Source: Coprinopsis marcescibilis (Eukaryota; Basidiomycota; Agaricomycetes; Agaricales; Psathyrellaceae). Taken from it: 64,000 bases of DNA. The notes under the pieces were generated by a model. It saw nothing but the letters and a program-made list of their open reading frames with translations. It was not told the DNA's origin and ran no database searches. Made by a program: the position numbers and the translations under genes. The stretch is taken from contig ML210319.1 of NCBI GenBank assembly GCA_004369085.1, forward strand, positions 1 through 64,000, read 5' to 3'. This document shows positions 12,129 through 23,833 of this stretch, in pieces. Within the stretch, counting starts at the first letter, position 1. The number at the start of each line of letters is the position of its first letter.

Positions 12129-15100
12129 TTATTGAAGGTCATCGTAGGGTCCCCAGGACCTTGTCATAAGGGCAGCCGACACTGACGACGTCAGGGGGTA
12201 CAAGCTCGAGCCCATCCCCGAACCATTATGGACTTCCTCCTGTATCCGCCGCACAAAGGACGCATTTCCAAAGGCAGGCGAGGTTTGCCAATCGCCACCC
12301 CCACCGATTCTAGTATCGTTCGAGCGCGACGAGGTTCGGGCTGGTAACTCTGCACTTGGCAAATAAGGCATATTGGTAATCAAGGTGGTGGAAGCCATGG
12401 GATGCCCATGAGGGTGTTGCTGCTGGGACGGTTGGGCTTGACGTATGCTTGGATAGTCCAGCTGCATTCGTTGTTGATGGCGGCGGTGAAGCAACGACGA
12501 GTTCGCCGAGGTCGAGGCATTGCTTGAGGATCTCGTCCTTAGTCCGTTAGAGAAAGTGGGGGACAACGCACATCTGGAGTGGATTTTCACCGCCGCTTCC
12601 AACGCCGTGATTTCGTCCATCAACCGCTGGTTGGTATACTTGAGTTGCTGAAGTTCGTACTGCCAGCTCGACCCTCGGCTAGTTTCCAGCTCCTCGAAAA
12701 TGTTGGCTGATAAGTCCATATCCCCTGCTGAATATAAGTCACCAGTCTTGCATTCGTCGACAATGTGATCCGCATTCGAATAGTCCGCAAAGGACCTCTT
12801 CTTTGGATTCGTCAACGACGACGAGCTCGGCAACAAGCTATACACCTCTGCACCGGCAAGTCGGACCTGGATCATGAGGTGGGCTGGCTGGATTCCTCCA
12901 GGCCGCAAGGGTGCCATCATAACGTTTATATCTCTCTCAGGCCGATACACGTTCACCAACACGTCGACCACACTCCCATCCTTCTTCCTCAGGCTACATG
13001 TCGTACCATGTACCATCTCCTCGCACTCCGTAGGTCCATACTGATTCAACCTCGCCACGATCATGTCCAAGCTACCACTGTCCGCCAACAACTTCCGAAA
13101 GTTCCGACCTCTCCATTCCTCCCGAGACCACCCCGAAACATCGCTAAAGCCTTTGCCTATCATCAACATCATCATGCCATGGCTTATAGTACCCCAAAAC
13201 TCCTGCCACAGATCGACGTCCTCCGCGACGGTGCCCCCATTCCCATCAGGCCGTCTACGTTGCACCTTGCGCATTTTCGCCAGCCCACCTCCCTGCGCAA
13301 CCATTCCCCATGTCAACTTTGGAATCTCCTTTGCCCTTCCGCTCAACAAAATCGCCTTCCTGCCTTTCCCAGGCTCGACATGCAATCGCCCTCGACTTTC
13401 CACCCAAACATAGGCTCCATTCTTCGTCTTCGCTCTGAACATGAGATCCACAACCCGGGGTGGTACAATGATCGACTGGGCAGCTATCGATCCCATTCCT
13501 CCTCCATCCGCAGAACCTCCCACTGCATTGATCCCCGTCGAACTGCACTCCTTCAGCTCCCGCATCAAGGGCACAACATCCTCCGAATGCGCTAAATCGG
13601 CGATGCTCTTCCCAACCAAGTCTTGAGGTTCGTATCCCAGAACCCGTCGGATGCTCGGGGCGACATACAGGAACGTACCCTTGAGTGAGACGACGTGGAT
13701 AAAGTCGGGGCCTGTTTCGAGTAGCATCATGTGCAAAGGATGGTTTCCTCCGTGTACGCTGTCTTGGGGATCGGATGGTGACGAGGGTGTAGGGGCAGGG
13801 TGGTTGGTGATGGTGGTTATCGGGACAGAACTAATAAAGGCGGGGTCCTTCAACAGCTTCTTCAGGTCCTTCGACATCATCACATTCGGCATCGATGACG
13901 ACCTGCGGTCTCTCGACCCACTCCCCACCAAGCCCTTGTTGTTCGGCGGCATGAATGACTGGGATGAATAGTCGATGAGATAGCTCCCATTCTTCAACTT
14001 CTCAAGGATCGCATTAGGCTGCTCAGTCAAATCCACCTGGAATCCGACATGGAACACAACGTCGTGCTCCTCGTGGGCTCCACCCGACACGCCTCCTGAT
14101 ATCGGGATCACAGTCACCATGTTGGTGAACTGCGTTCCATCCTTCCGATAATTGGTGATGACGATTTGGCATTCCTTGTCAGCGTCGAGGTTCTTTTTGA
14201 GATGTGCCGCCGCCTGCTGGGAAGGAGCGTCAGGACGCTGAGCACCAGGCGCCAACTGGCCAGTCGGGCTCTGTAAAAACCGACAGTTTCGTCCAAGGAC
14301 CTCGTTCTCCGGATACCCGCTGAGGTTCTGGAAATTGGGAGAGCAGTATACAATAGGGTGATCATGGCGGCGGGTATCGACGACGACGAAGGCGCAGGTT
14401 AGATCCACTGGTCCAAGATGAACTCGGGGGTATGGCCGGGTTGCGACCCTGGCAAGAATTGAGAGCAGATCGAATCCAGAGGCCGAGTAAACGGGAAGCC
14501 CAAGAGTAGAAGCATTGGTCGTGATGGAAGTGGGCTGTGGCGGCGGTAGAAGAGTCGCGGACAGAGAAACGACGCGTTCTTCAGCCGCTGCTCGTTGTTC
14601 TCGGTGTTGCTTACTCGTCGGAGTGCAATTTAGGATGTCGTTCTGAAGGAAGTGGTTGATGGAGTCTGACGATGTGAGAAGTGGGGTACTGCGTGCTTGA
14701 GGGTTGGTCGGCACCGGGGCTGGCAAGGGCTCGAAATCGAATGGCTCAGCAATGACGCCAGGTGTTTGAGGAATAACATGTTCGTAAGACTCTATTTCAC
14801 GTATTTGCAGCTTCTCAGCACATAATCTATATGACGAAACATGTCAACATTTAATTTCCAACATCAAGTCATGAGATAACATACGGATTGGAATGACGAG
14901 AATAAGTCGACTGCGCCATCCAGATAGCCTGTTCGTCTTGAAAAGCAATTGGAAGGACCTCGGCTCCTCCACCAGAGGCAAGGTTGGGACCGGTGGCGAG
15001 TACTGAAGGCACCTGGAACCAGGCTGGCATGTTGCTGAACGGCCTTGCTACACTACTATCCTGTTGTAGAAGGTCATTGGGCGATGGCTCCGCCGTTTGC

Positions 15101-15159
15101 GGCTCTGAATCGAAGAAATCAAACGGGGACATCTGGTAGCCATAGCCTTCATACGACAT
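12129..15159 (-). CDS. WC-1: White-collar 1 blue-light receptor (LOV/PAS), basidiomycete type
   Basis: Exons 15159-14885 and 14826-12129 join in phase to 990 residues. A first PAS domain contains the LOV flavin-binding signature GRNCRFLQSPTG, with the cysteine that forms the photoadduct. It is followed by the usual FTNMVTVIPI strand. A second PAS (PDFIHVVSLKGTFLYVAPSIRRVLGYE) and a third (GKGFSDVSGWSREEWRGRNFRK) follow. Near the C-terminus there is a basic PKKRSF stretch that could act in nuclear import and a short heptad-like segment (YELQQLKYTNQRLMDEITAL). No GATA zinc finger is present, which fits basidiomycete WC-1 proteins; these bind DNA through the zinc-finger partner WC-2. The role, light-dependent transcription of development and photoprotection genes, is inferred from the family. 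The exact start could be further upstream if more 5' exons exist. Confidence 0.93.
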
Positions 15160-15847
15160 CCCTCAATAAGGTAAGAGTTAGGCACGGGGACGTCAACAGC
15201 GTGGACAGAGCGAGCTCGTCGTGTTCAACGGCGACGACGAATGGCGCTGGAAAATGAATGTTGCAGAGGGGCGACAACAAAGTTGTGTGTGGTGAAAAGA
15301 AGGAAGCGAAAAACGGATTTGCATTTGTGATAAATTTGTCTATATGTAAGTGGTCCGGCCCCCTTAATCCCTTTTGCCCCATACTCATTGAAAGGGTGAT
15401 TGATGACGTCAAGTCTAATTGAATGTTTCTTTCGCAGGAGTGCATCCTCGAAGAACTTTGATTGGTTCGACGTGAGTCGTAGTCCGTGCAAAAGAATTTA
15501 AATCTTTGCCCCATTTCCCCTAGCCAGTGTCCACAGAATCAAGACAGTGTAGTGAATAAGGGGCATGTCACACAAAGAACGTTCCAAAGCGTAAGCGAGA
15601 TCAAAATAATCACATCCGCATGCTCAGTGAAAATGAGGGGACATTGCTAAAATGGAGGGCACGGCAATCGCCAGCGCCACAGGAAGTCCACGGTGTTACC
15701 CTCCACCATTTCATCAAACCTTGAGAATCAGTAATCGTTACCTTCCTTTCTGATCTAAATGAATCGGTCCTGGAACAGAATGACAATGTGTATTGCAATC
15801 GACGTGAGCGATACAAAGGTGTGACAGAGGGGAAAAACCGAATCCGC
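15160..15847. other. Intergenic, white-collar promoter side
   Basis: Upstream region of the white-collar gene and 3' flank of the ribosomal protein L10 gene. No gene is seen. Confidence 0.5.
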
Positions 15848-16681
15848 TTAAGCACGGAGCTGGTTTCGGAGATTCTGCTCGAGGTTGCCCTTGGGGCGGA
15901 TAAATTGAACGTAAGCACCGTCCCTGATAAGCACAAGAAGTTTCATTAGTATGCGGCCCAAACAAGATTAGAGCTACCGCCACTTACTGCAACACACGCT
16001 TGTCCTCCTTGAGCTTGAGGTACTCGTCCTTGGCCACATTCGTGAAGCCCCACTTCTTCGAGATAATGATCTTCTGGCGACCGGGGAACTTGTAGCGAGC
16101 ACGACGGAGAGCCTCCATCACCACAGGTGCATTCGCCTCCTTGCAACGGACTGAAAGGATGACCTGGCCAATGTTGACACGGGCAACGGTGCCGTAGGGT
16201 TTGCCCCATGCACCACGCATACCAGTTTGGAGTCTAAAGAGGACGAACACATGTTCAGCACACAGCCCACAGAACAACCCTAAAAAGAAGCTCACCGATC
16301 GGCTCCAGCGCAGGACAACATCTTGTTGATACGGATGACATGGAAGGGGTGGACACGGACACGGAGATGGAAAGAGTCCTTTCCAGAGGTCTTGGTCACA
16401 TACTTGTTGGCGCAGATACGGGCAGCCTCCAGAGCTTCACTCGAGAGCTGTTCATACTCGTCGGAGACGAGATGGGCGCAGAAGGGGAATTCGTCGACGT
16501 TGGCACGCTTGCGTCCGAGATCAAAGATCCTGATCTATTTGGCCATCACATGAGGTTCACTGAAATGAATTGAGATAAGAATGTGACGGACCTTGGGATC
16601 GGGAACACCACGGTTGTACCTCGACTTGGGGTAGGGCTTGTTCTTGCAGTAGCGGTAGCAGCGAGCAGGTCGTCGTCCCAT
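15848..16681 (-). CDS. RPL10: 60S ribosomal protein L10 (uL16)
   Basis: Four exons (16681-16592, 16534-16296, 16233-15988, 15923-15848) give 216 residues, the usual length. The start [21 protein letters not shown] is the invariant N-terminus of the family. Later landmarks are [36 protein letters not shown] and [15 protein letters not shown]. The protein binds 25S rRNA near the peptidyl-transferase centre, and its loading is a late step of 60S maturation. All introns are 57-65 nt and in phase. Confidence 0.96.
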
Positions 16682-17786
16682 TGTGAATTCTGACGAAATG
16701 TTAGAAATCCTTCTTCCAGCGAAACTCCAGACCAAATCCGAGACCCCCAACGTAAATCAACCAACAACCAAAGCCCAGACCCCATTACCTCCAAACTCTG
16801 CACCAACCTTCACTTAACAGCAAGGGGCGGTCAGGAGAGGAGCCAAAAGTCGCAGTCGGCCGAAATCCATCAAAAATCCGTCATCCAACCCAAAATCCTC
16901 GCATCCAGCCCTCCAGACGGTCTCCTGGCGCAATTTTGACGCATTTCCTGGTGGTAAAAAGGAAAGAACGGTGAATCATACTCACATAGGTTCAGTCTTG
17001 AAGTGGGGGATGTAGGCTGGACGACGGTGCAGGGCCGCTCCTTTTGTATGGCGTTTTCCCTTAGATGACTAAAAGGAATTGGTCCTGAGTAAGCCGTGCT
17101 TGCTAATGTTTGAGTCAGAAGGCCTCGGAACCGGGAGAATTTGATGGCATCATCATTCCTGCAACCCGAAGAGTCAGCGCTCCGAGCTTCAATTGCAACC
17201 TACGTTCACGACTCTAATGCGAAGGTCCATGTGTCCTTTCTCAGCTATATCTAATAGTACGGGGGAACACATTGACTGAAACCTCGGATATTCAGATCCT
17301 GGAAAAGCCTGAGGGTGGATTCCATTTTCGCTTCCGTTCATTCATGATTTATCAGCCCTCCAGTCATTTCGACGCGCGGTGTAGCAAAGTGACAGATTAC
17401 TGGGATGATAAATCGCATATTGTCATCGCAACAGAAGCTGAATGCAGACCTGAGCAACACGTCCTACCGTGCTACTATATACATACTTCAACGGTGCGTG
17501 CCGACTTAGCCTGGGGTATCTGATACCGACTGACCAAGCGAAATAGGGGCTTTTTACACCCGACCATCAATTGGATTACCTGAGGGAGAACCACTCAGGC
17601 CTCAGGCAAGCAGCATGTCCAGGGCACCGGGTTTTCGTATCGACGCAAGACAGTAGTAATTCCAACTATTCGTAAACGGTTCGCTGTACTGGGATATTGC
17701 GACCGGACGGCATCCGACAACTCACGCATATAAAATGGCAGCATCTGCGAGCAACTCTTCCCCACACCACCTACTCCTTTCAAACA
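16682..17786. other. Divergent intergenic region, 1.1 kb
   Basis: Contains the promoter of the ribosomal protein L10 gene (reading left) and of the first EthD-like gene (reading right). Open frames here have no splice or family support. Confidence 0.5.
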
Positions 17787-18546
17787 ATGTCCAGCGAAGG
17801 CCTCCTGTTTGTACTCGGTGAACCCGGATCTCTCGTCTCCGAACAAGATTTCAACGGTGCGATCGCCCTCCCGCCTCCAACGTATCTAATATCTAACATG
17901 ACCTCGACGAATAGCCTGGTACGACATAGACCACGCACCTGCACGTCTCACAGTCCCCGGCTTCAACTCAGCCTCACGCTACAAAGCTCACGATACCGAA
18001 AAGCCCACCTGGCTTGCCATCTACGATCTTGACACCGCGGATACCGCATACAACGACGCATATAAATCTCTCAGCGCCGACGCTCCTCAATACGAAAAAG
18101 ATCTCGTCCCAAAGCTCGAGACTTTGGATCGCAGAATCTACAAACTCGTTCAGACCGCGAAGGATTCCACCTTTGAGTCTTCCCTGCCGCTCGCCGCACC
18201 TCCATTCTTCCTCGTTGTAGAATCATCCGTTTCAGATGAATATCACGATGATTACAACAAGTGGTACACCGACCACCTTCAAGAAGTCGTCGACGTCCCA
18301 GGCTGTATCCGAGGCCGTCGATTCAAACTCGACTCGTCCATTGAACTCACTGGCAAACCCCCACAGACCGGCCTCCAGCACCAATATGTTGTGTTATACG
18401 ACTGGGCCTCGGACAACCTCACTTTCGAAACTAACCCAGAACTTGCGGAGGTAGCGAAAAGAGCCGCAGCATTGGAAATTTCAAGCAAGATTAAAATCTC
18501 TATCAGGCGTTTCCAGCTGCACAAGGAATTCACAACATCTGGATGA
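17787..18546 (+). CDS. EthD-like dimeric alpha/beta-barrel protein, copy A
   Basis: Exons 17787-17856 and 17915-18546 give 233 residues. The N-terminus reads MSSEGLLFVLGEPG and the first half holds a WYDIDHAPARLTVPGF block. The second half repeats the theme with SDEYHDDYNKWYTDHLQEVV followed by PGCIRGRRF. Two such W-Y-x-x-H ... P-G-F/C blocks suggest two ferredoxin-like halves, as in EthD/dimeric alpha-beta-barrel proteins. The single phase-1 intron after the 23rd codon is shared by all four copies in this array. Substrate and role are unknown; EthD family members occur in degradative or secondary-metabolite pathways. Confidence 0.8.
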
Positions 18547-18853
18547 ACCAATAGTCCATTGCTTTGTACGATATTGATGGGAATGAATCAAATTTCAGCT
18601 GTGTACACCCGAGTACTACATTCTGCGAAATAATTTCTTCGTACCTTGCGTCCGTAATGAACAAGTATAGTCACGCCCAATTCTAGGCAAAGCTTGACTT
18701 TCCGAGAATTTCATGACGAACATGTCATGATGCATGAAGGACTCTTGCTCCTTCAATATTCCCCACTTCTCCTGCCAGTCAGTTCAGATTCAAAGTAACA
18801 GAAAAAATGTAGTAAGAGACTCAACAGACACCGGGACCAAACGAAGTTACCTT
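18547..18853. other. Short intergenic stretch
   Basis: Convergent 3' flanks of EthD copy A and the HNH-type gene; nothing recognisable. Confidence 0.4.
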
Positions 18854-20046
18854 TTAAACCCGCGCGACCTTTCCAGTGGTCACCAACGATAGATCAGCCA
18901 CCCCGGCGAGGACAAGGGGCTGGCAGTCGCTGGCCCAATTGATTAGGGCATCTCTATCCCACTCGTTCTTCCCCATGTCGTGTGTGTGCTCTTTGACTGA
19001 TGCACGAGATAGTTTGCTTGATTTATTTAGCTGTGTACCAGAGGTCTCTGTCCGCAGGATTGTGATGAGCACCCACCCTTGGCCTCTTGCGAAATGAACC
19101 GGAACATCCTCCTTTTCAGTGGCGGCAGCGTTGTCGTCGGTATCAGAGTTGTAGGGAGGATAATAGGTCGGATCGGACTTTGCGTTATCAGGAATGATTC
19201 CACGCCAAGCTATGAACACAGCGATGAGCTTTTCGATCATGGGGCATGTTACCATGAGGGCATCATATTTGTCCAGTGACCTGAGCCAATCGATGACCCG
19301 CCGATAAAATGACAAACTTTGGGTGGATGTGGCTGACAAATGTAGGGAAAGTGCTAAAGGGGGCTACATGGACCGTGAAAGAGCCAGGGGCGAGTGGAGT
19401 AGATGTGTAATTCTGGCGGATGAGCATGATGTCGTCCATGTCCTTGAGAGGTATAAGACGGTATACAAAGTCATTCCGGTTCTGCAAGACGTCAGCCTGA
19501 AGCTCTAAAATCACCCGTTTGAACCTACTGGAATGAGCGGGAATGATCCTCTGTCTGCCAGTGCTGGCTCTTTGTTCAGAGCATCATAGTATGTCTGAAC
19601 AATGTGTTCTTCCGGTACCATTATCCACTGACCGGCATCGTACATACGATGAATCGAACTACCAACTATGCAGGTACAGTGAGTACGTCCATGGATTTCT
19701 GACAAGGTGCAAACGCAGGCGTACCAGGGAAGATATTCTGAGGTGTCTCAAGGTTCAATGTGTTTTTCCGCATCCCCCAGAACCACTCCAGCGAGGCGGG
19801 CTGGGTATGAAGGTGGTAAGGTTACAATAGGCCAAACGATAGTAGACCCACGTACCATTTGAGGATCTTTCCAGAACTTTCGGGGACAACGCGGCAATAG
19901 TTGACGCTGCGATTGGGAGAGCAATTCTCGACCAGGCAGCGGCCCCCGTTGGGGTCGACCCCCTGAACGCTCCGTATAGCGGATATAGGTATGTCGTCCT
20001 CCGTACGGAACTTCGACGTGAAGTCTAGGTTGCTGAAGGTCTGCAT
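18854..20046 (-). pseudogene. HNH-nuclease-like gene, probably degenerate
   Basis: Exons 20046-19852, 19800-19725, 19665-19529 and 19481 onward join in phase. The order of motifs follows the agaricomycete HNH-type family: GGRCLVENCSPNRSVNYCRVVP, then LEWFWGMRKNTLNLET, then GSSIHRMYDAGQWIMVPEEH, then YRLIPLKDMDDIMLIRQ and FVSHIHPKFVI. Two defects stand out. The expected Cys-His pair of the metal-binding motif reads Cys-Arg. The frame also breaks after GHRLA near 19285: the family-like continuation (YDALMVTCPMIEKL and onward to 18854) is in another frame. A 49-nt GT-AG intron starting at GTCACTGG could restore phase, so a live gene is not excluded. The family assignment is from memory of motif order. 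Confidence 0.55.
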
Positions 20047-20700
20047 TTGTTAGGGAAAAACAGTAGTGGTTGTGGTTCAAATGTGGGCACCGTCTCGCCA
20101 CGGGTTAGTGCACAATTTTTGAGACAAGGAATAAAGAATTGCCTACGTAACGCGTAACGCGTAACGGGCCACGGCTGTATGTAGTCTGACGAGCCTACGC
20201 CGCGGGCGTTGGTAGTTTTGTACTTCCATATTATATAACTTGGCAAAAAATCGTGTTTACTCTCCCCTCTTTCCATCTGAGTCGTTCAGCAGATGCTGTA
20301 ACAATATACACCTCGATGTTCAATTCAACCAGCTCGGAAACTCATCTGGACAACCTGGCTCTAGAAGGTTACCACCAGTGTACGTCATTAGAGATACAAG
20401 AGTAGAGTCAGAGATGCAAAGTGGTACTGTACGAATATGAACCGAACAAAACATAACGGGCACTTTCATAGCCAAAGGCTATTGATGAACGTGGCTGGAG
20501 GGCCATTTTGACGTAAGCTAGTACTATAATCTCGGCTTCCATTGATCAGGAAGAAGGTCGATAGATACCACTGTTTATGGGACCACATCGCTTGCTTCTG
20601 TAAAGCGATATAAATATGCAAGTGTCGCAGTGCCATCCCTACCCTCTAGAACTCCCACTGCATAAAAAAATCCCTACCCTTTCCCCACCCAGTCTTGATA
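20047..20700. other. Divergent intergenic region
   Basis: Upstream of the HNH-type gene (leftward) and EthD copy B (rightward). It holds a short duplicated gcgtaac motif near 20150. No gene is seen. Confidence 0.4.
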
Positions 20701-21437
20701 ATGGGGATTCACAGTATCAGCCTCCTGGTCTGCATCAGCAACATCAAGCCCCTGACTTCCACAACCGAAGAGGCTCGTAAGTCAATACTCTCCGCGGTAG
20801 TAGCTTCATTGTATTGATCATATTGCCAGACCCGGCGCATCCATCTCTCAACCTTCACCAGATACCAGGATTTAACGGCGGAGCCTGCTATAAGGCGCAT
20901 GACGGACTAAGGCCCACTTATATGACTTTTATCAGGCTGGATCCTTCCAGCAACTCTGGTCAGAGTTTGGACGAGCTATCAAACAGTCACCCCTTCAGTA
21001 TTCGATCTTACCATATGGTCCAAAGCGTTACAAAAGCACCCGAAGATGCAGGATCTCTTCTACCTGCAGCGCCATTCCTTTTGGCAGTCGAGAGTTCCAC
21101 CCCAGAGGAACTCGAGGCGAAGTTTAACACATGGTACGACGACCATGCAATGGAAGTAATACAAGTTCTGGGAAGTCTGAGAGGAGGCCGATACAAACTC
21201 GACCCTCAAAGATTCAAACCAGGAGCCACAGATTCGACCGAGGACCACGAAATTCATCACAAGTACCGCTATCTTGCCTTATACGACTGGGACTCTGGAA
21301 GCTTTTACGAAAGTGTCAGCACGGAGTTTAAGGAGTTAGTTAGTACCCCTGACACAGTGGAGGCCATATCCAAGTACAAGATAAACCTACGTAGATTCGA
21401 GTTATACAAGGAATTCTTGAACGTCGACTCAAAGTAG
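20701..21437 (+). CDS. EthD-like protein, copy B (diverged N-terminus)
   Basis: Exons 20701-20776 and 20830-21437 give 227 residues with the array's phase-1 intron. The second half is clearly homologous (PEELEAKFNTWYDDHAMEVI and LGSLRGGRYKLDP). The first exon (MGIHSISLLVCISNIKPL) does not resemble the MSSEGLL-type start of the other copies. The W-Y of the first half is also missing, although IPGF remains. It may be a diverged or decaying paralogue, or the true first exon may lie elsewhere. Confidence 0.68.
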
Positions 21438-21735
21438 CTACTAGTATTTTCAAGTTATATAAACTTTGATAGGCTATTCCATCACAATTTCAGCCGGGAG
21501 TCTTGAGGCTGGTTACTTACCTTGCCGCCATGGGTCCATCTCATAGTCAAAGATTGCGTGATCAGACTAGCCGCAAAAGCTTCTGGGAGAATCAGCTATT
21601 GCTGTCGCGTTGAGTTCGATGCCGGGCAGAAACGTAGACCGCTGCCGAGCAGCGATTTGACCATGTCATGCGTATAAAATCATCTTCCCCTCCACCTGTA
21701 AGGCTTCTTACCTCCACATCCATATATCTCATTCA

Positions 21736-22499
21736 ATGGCTAGCGAAGGGTTGCTGCTTGTCGTCGGGGAGACTGGCCCTGGTGTCTCTGACCAGGAGTT
21801 CAACGGTATGTTCAACCTGAACTTGATGCTCTTCCAATCAGACTCCTGATCAGCGTCTATGAAGCCTGGTACAACAACAACCACACCCCAGCTCAACTTA
21901 CGGCGCCGGGTACAAACACGGCTGCCAGATATGTTGCGCACGATGGCGAAAAGCCGAGTTGGCTAGCGATCTATGACATGAACACTCCTCAGGACGCATT
22001 CAACGAGCCATCAAAGCCCCTCAGTACTGACGCTCAACAGAACGAAGCGGAGTTAATTTCAAAGCTCGAGTTACTCGACCGCAGGGTCTGCAAGATTTTC
22101 CACAGTGTGACGAGCCCCGAAGATGGTACGGAGGAGGCACTCAAGTCGGCTTCTCCTTTTCTGTTAGTCGTCGAAAGCTCGGTCTCGGACGAACTCCACG
22201 ACGAATACAACCAGTGGTACAAAGAACACCTCACGGACGTCGTAAAGTCGCCAGGGTGTCTACGGGGACGACGCTATAGGCTCATATCGAGTACTGAGCT
22301 GACCGGCAAGCTTCAGACCGAAGAACACTTCCAACACCGCTACGTCGCCGTTTACAACTGGGACTCTGACACCTATTATTTCGAGACCAACCAAACTTTC
22401 AATGAGTCGGTAACTCCACTCACATTGGCGATACTCCCCAAGATCAAGCTCAGAATGCGACGCTTCAAGCTACACCAGGATTTCTTCAAGTCAGAATAA
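21736..22499 (+). CDS. EthD-like protein, copy C
   Basis: Exons 21736-21805 and 21865-22499 give 234 residues. The start is MASEGLLLVVGETG, with AWYNNNHTPAQLTAPG in the first half and SDELHDEYNQWYKEHLTDVV, PGCLRGRRY in the second. Intron phase and position are identical to copies A and D. It lies 298 bases after copy B in the same direction, so the array arose by tandem duplication. Confidence 0.82.
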
Positions 22500-22953
22500 T
22501 TCCACCGTAATGACGTTGAAGTGGTCATCGGCCGGAGAGAACGTCGAGTTGGAGAATGCGGCAAGGCACCGAGTGACAGAAGGACTATAATTTATGTAAA
22601 ATCAGACGCAGCGTAGAGCTTTGCGCATGTACAACCAAAGGACCGAGTTTATTTTCTCTTCGTTTGATGCAGATTTCTCAAGCATCAGTTACAAATCCCG
22701 TGAAGATAATCAGAACGTTCAATCAGTTGAAATTCGATCAATCAAGGGTGTGTCAGCGCCCCTGTCGCGCCTTCAATTGACCAAGAACAACATTCATACC
22801 AGAGTCAGTCAAGTGCGGTTGTCATTATGGACGGCCATATCGGATCTTCTGCTTTCTATAAACTAGACTCTTTGATTACTTCTGCGCAAGCAAACTTGAC
22901 CTTGACCTTCCTTTCCCCCCTCCTAACCTCAGACATCAATTTCACCAACAGCA
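22500..22953. other. Short intergenic stretch within the EthD array
   Basis: Promoter region of copy D; no gene seen. Confidence 0.4.
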
Positions 22954-23728
22954 ATGACCAGCAAAGGCCTTCTGCTTGATACGGCGGAGCATGGCTCCCT
23001 AGTCTCGGAGACCGAATTTAATGGTAAATTATATTTATACACTCTTGGAAGTTGGAGCCGTATGACTGACCTTTGATTTAAAAGAGTGGTACGAAAGCAA
23101 CCACACCTTTGCCCATCTCTCTCAACCGGGCTTCAATTCTGCTGCGATCTTCAAGACGCACGACGGCGAAAAACCGAGTTGGGTCGGAGTGTACGAGCTC
23201 TCGAGTACAGCAGCTGTAAACCGCAGCCATCTGACCAAGCGTAATGGCAACGAGGTCTTTTCAAAGCTCGAGTCGCTAGACCGTGGAGTCTTCAAACTTG
23301 TCCACACTGTCGTTAGCGCAAAGGCCACTCCTGAGGTCCTCAACACCACATGCCCGTACCTCTGCGTCGTCGAGAGCTCAGTCTCAGACGAGGTTCACGA
23401 CGAGTACAACAAATGGTACATCGAACATTGTGAAGACATCGCCACAGCCCCAGGCTGCATCCGGGGTCGAAGATACAAACTCGAAACGAGGGAAGAACTT
23501 GCCGGAAAACCTCAAGTTGGAGAACACTACCAGCATCGCTACGTGGTCATCTGGGAATGGGATTCTGACACCTACTACACCGACGAGCGCAACCCAGAGC
23601 TTCTAAGGGCAGCGACTACCCAGGAATCTTTGGCCATGCTGCCAAGAATCAAGATGGTCTTCCGTCGATTCAAGCTGCAAAGGGGATATAAGAAATTTGA
23701 AATACAAAGCCCAAAGAATACAAATTGA
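22954..23728 (+). CDS. EthD-like protein, copy D
   Basis: Exons 22954-23023 and 23085-23728 give 237 residues. The start is MTSKGLLLDTAEHG; first-half block EWYESNHTFAHLSQPGF, second-half block SDEVHDEYNKWYIEHCEDI followed by PGCIRGRRYKLE. It has the shared phase-1 intron. The C-terminus has a short polar extension absent from copies A to C. Confidence 0.82.
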
Positions 23729-23833
23729 CAGCTGGTACATGTGGTATATTTAGCCACCCGTATATTTAACCACCCGTATATAGATGAAATGAATCCTAAT
23801 AATATCGGAAAATAAAACTATAAGCGCTCTAGA

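Noticed and set aside
12765..13595. A 276-residue frame opposite the white-collar gene
   Set aside because: It is antisense to a well-supported PAS-domain coding region and has the composition of a shadow frame.
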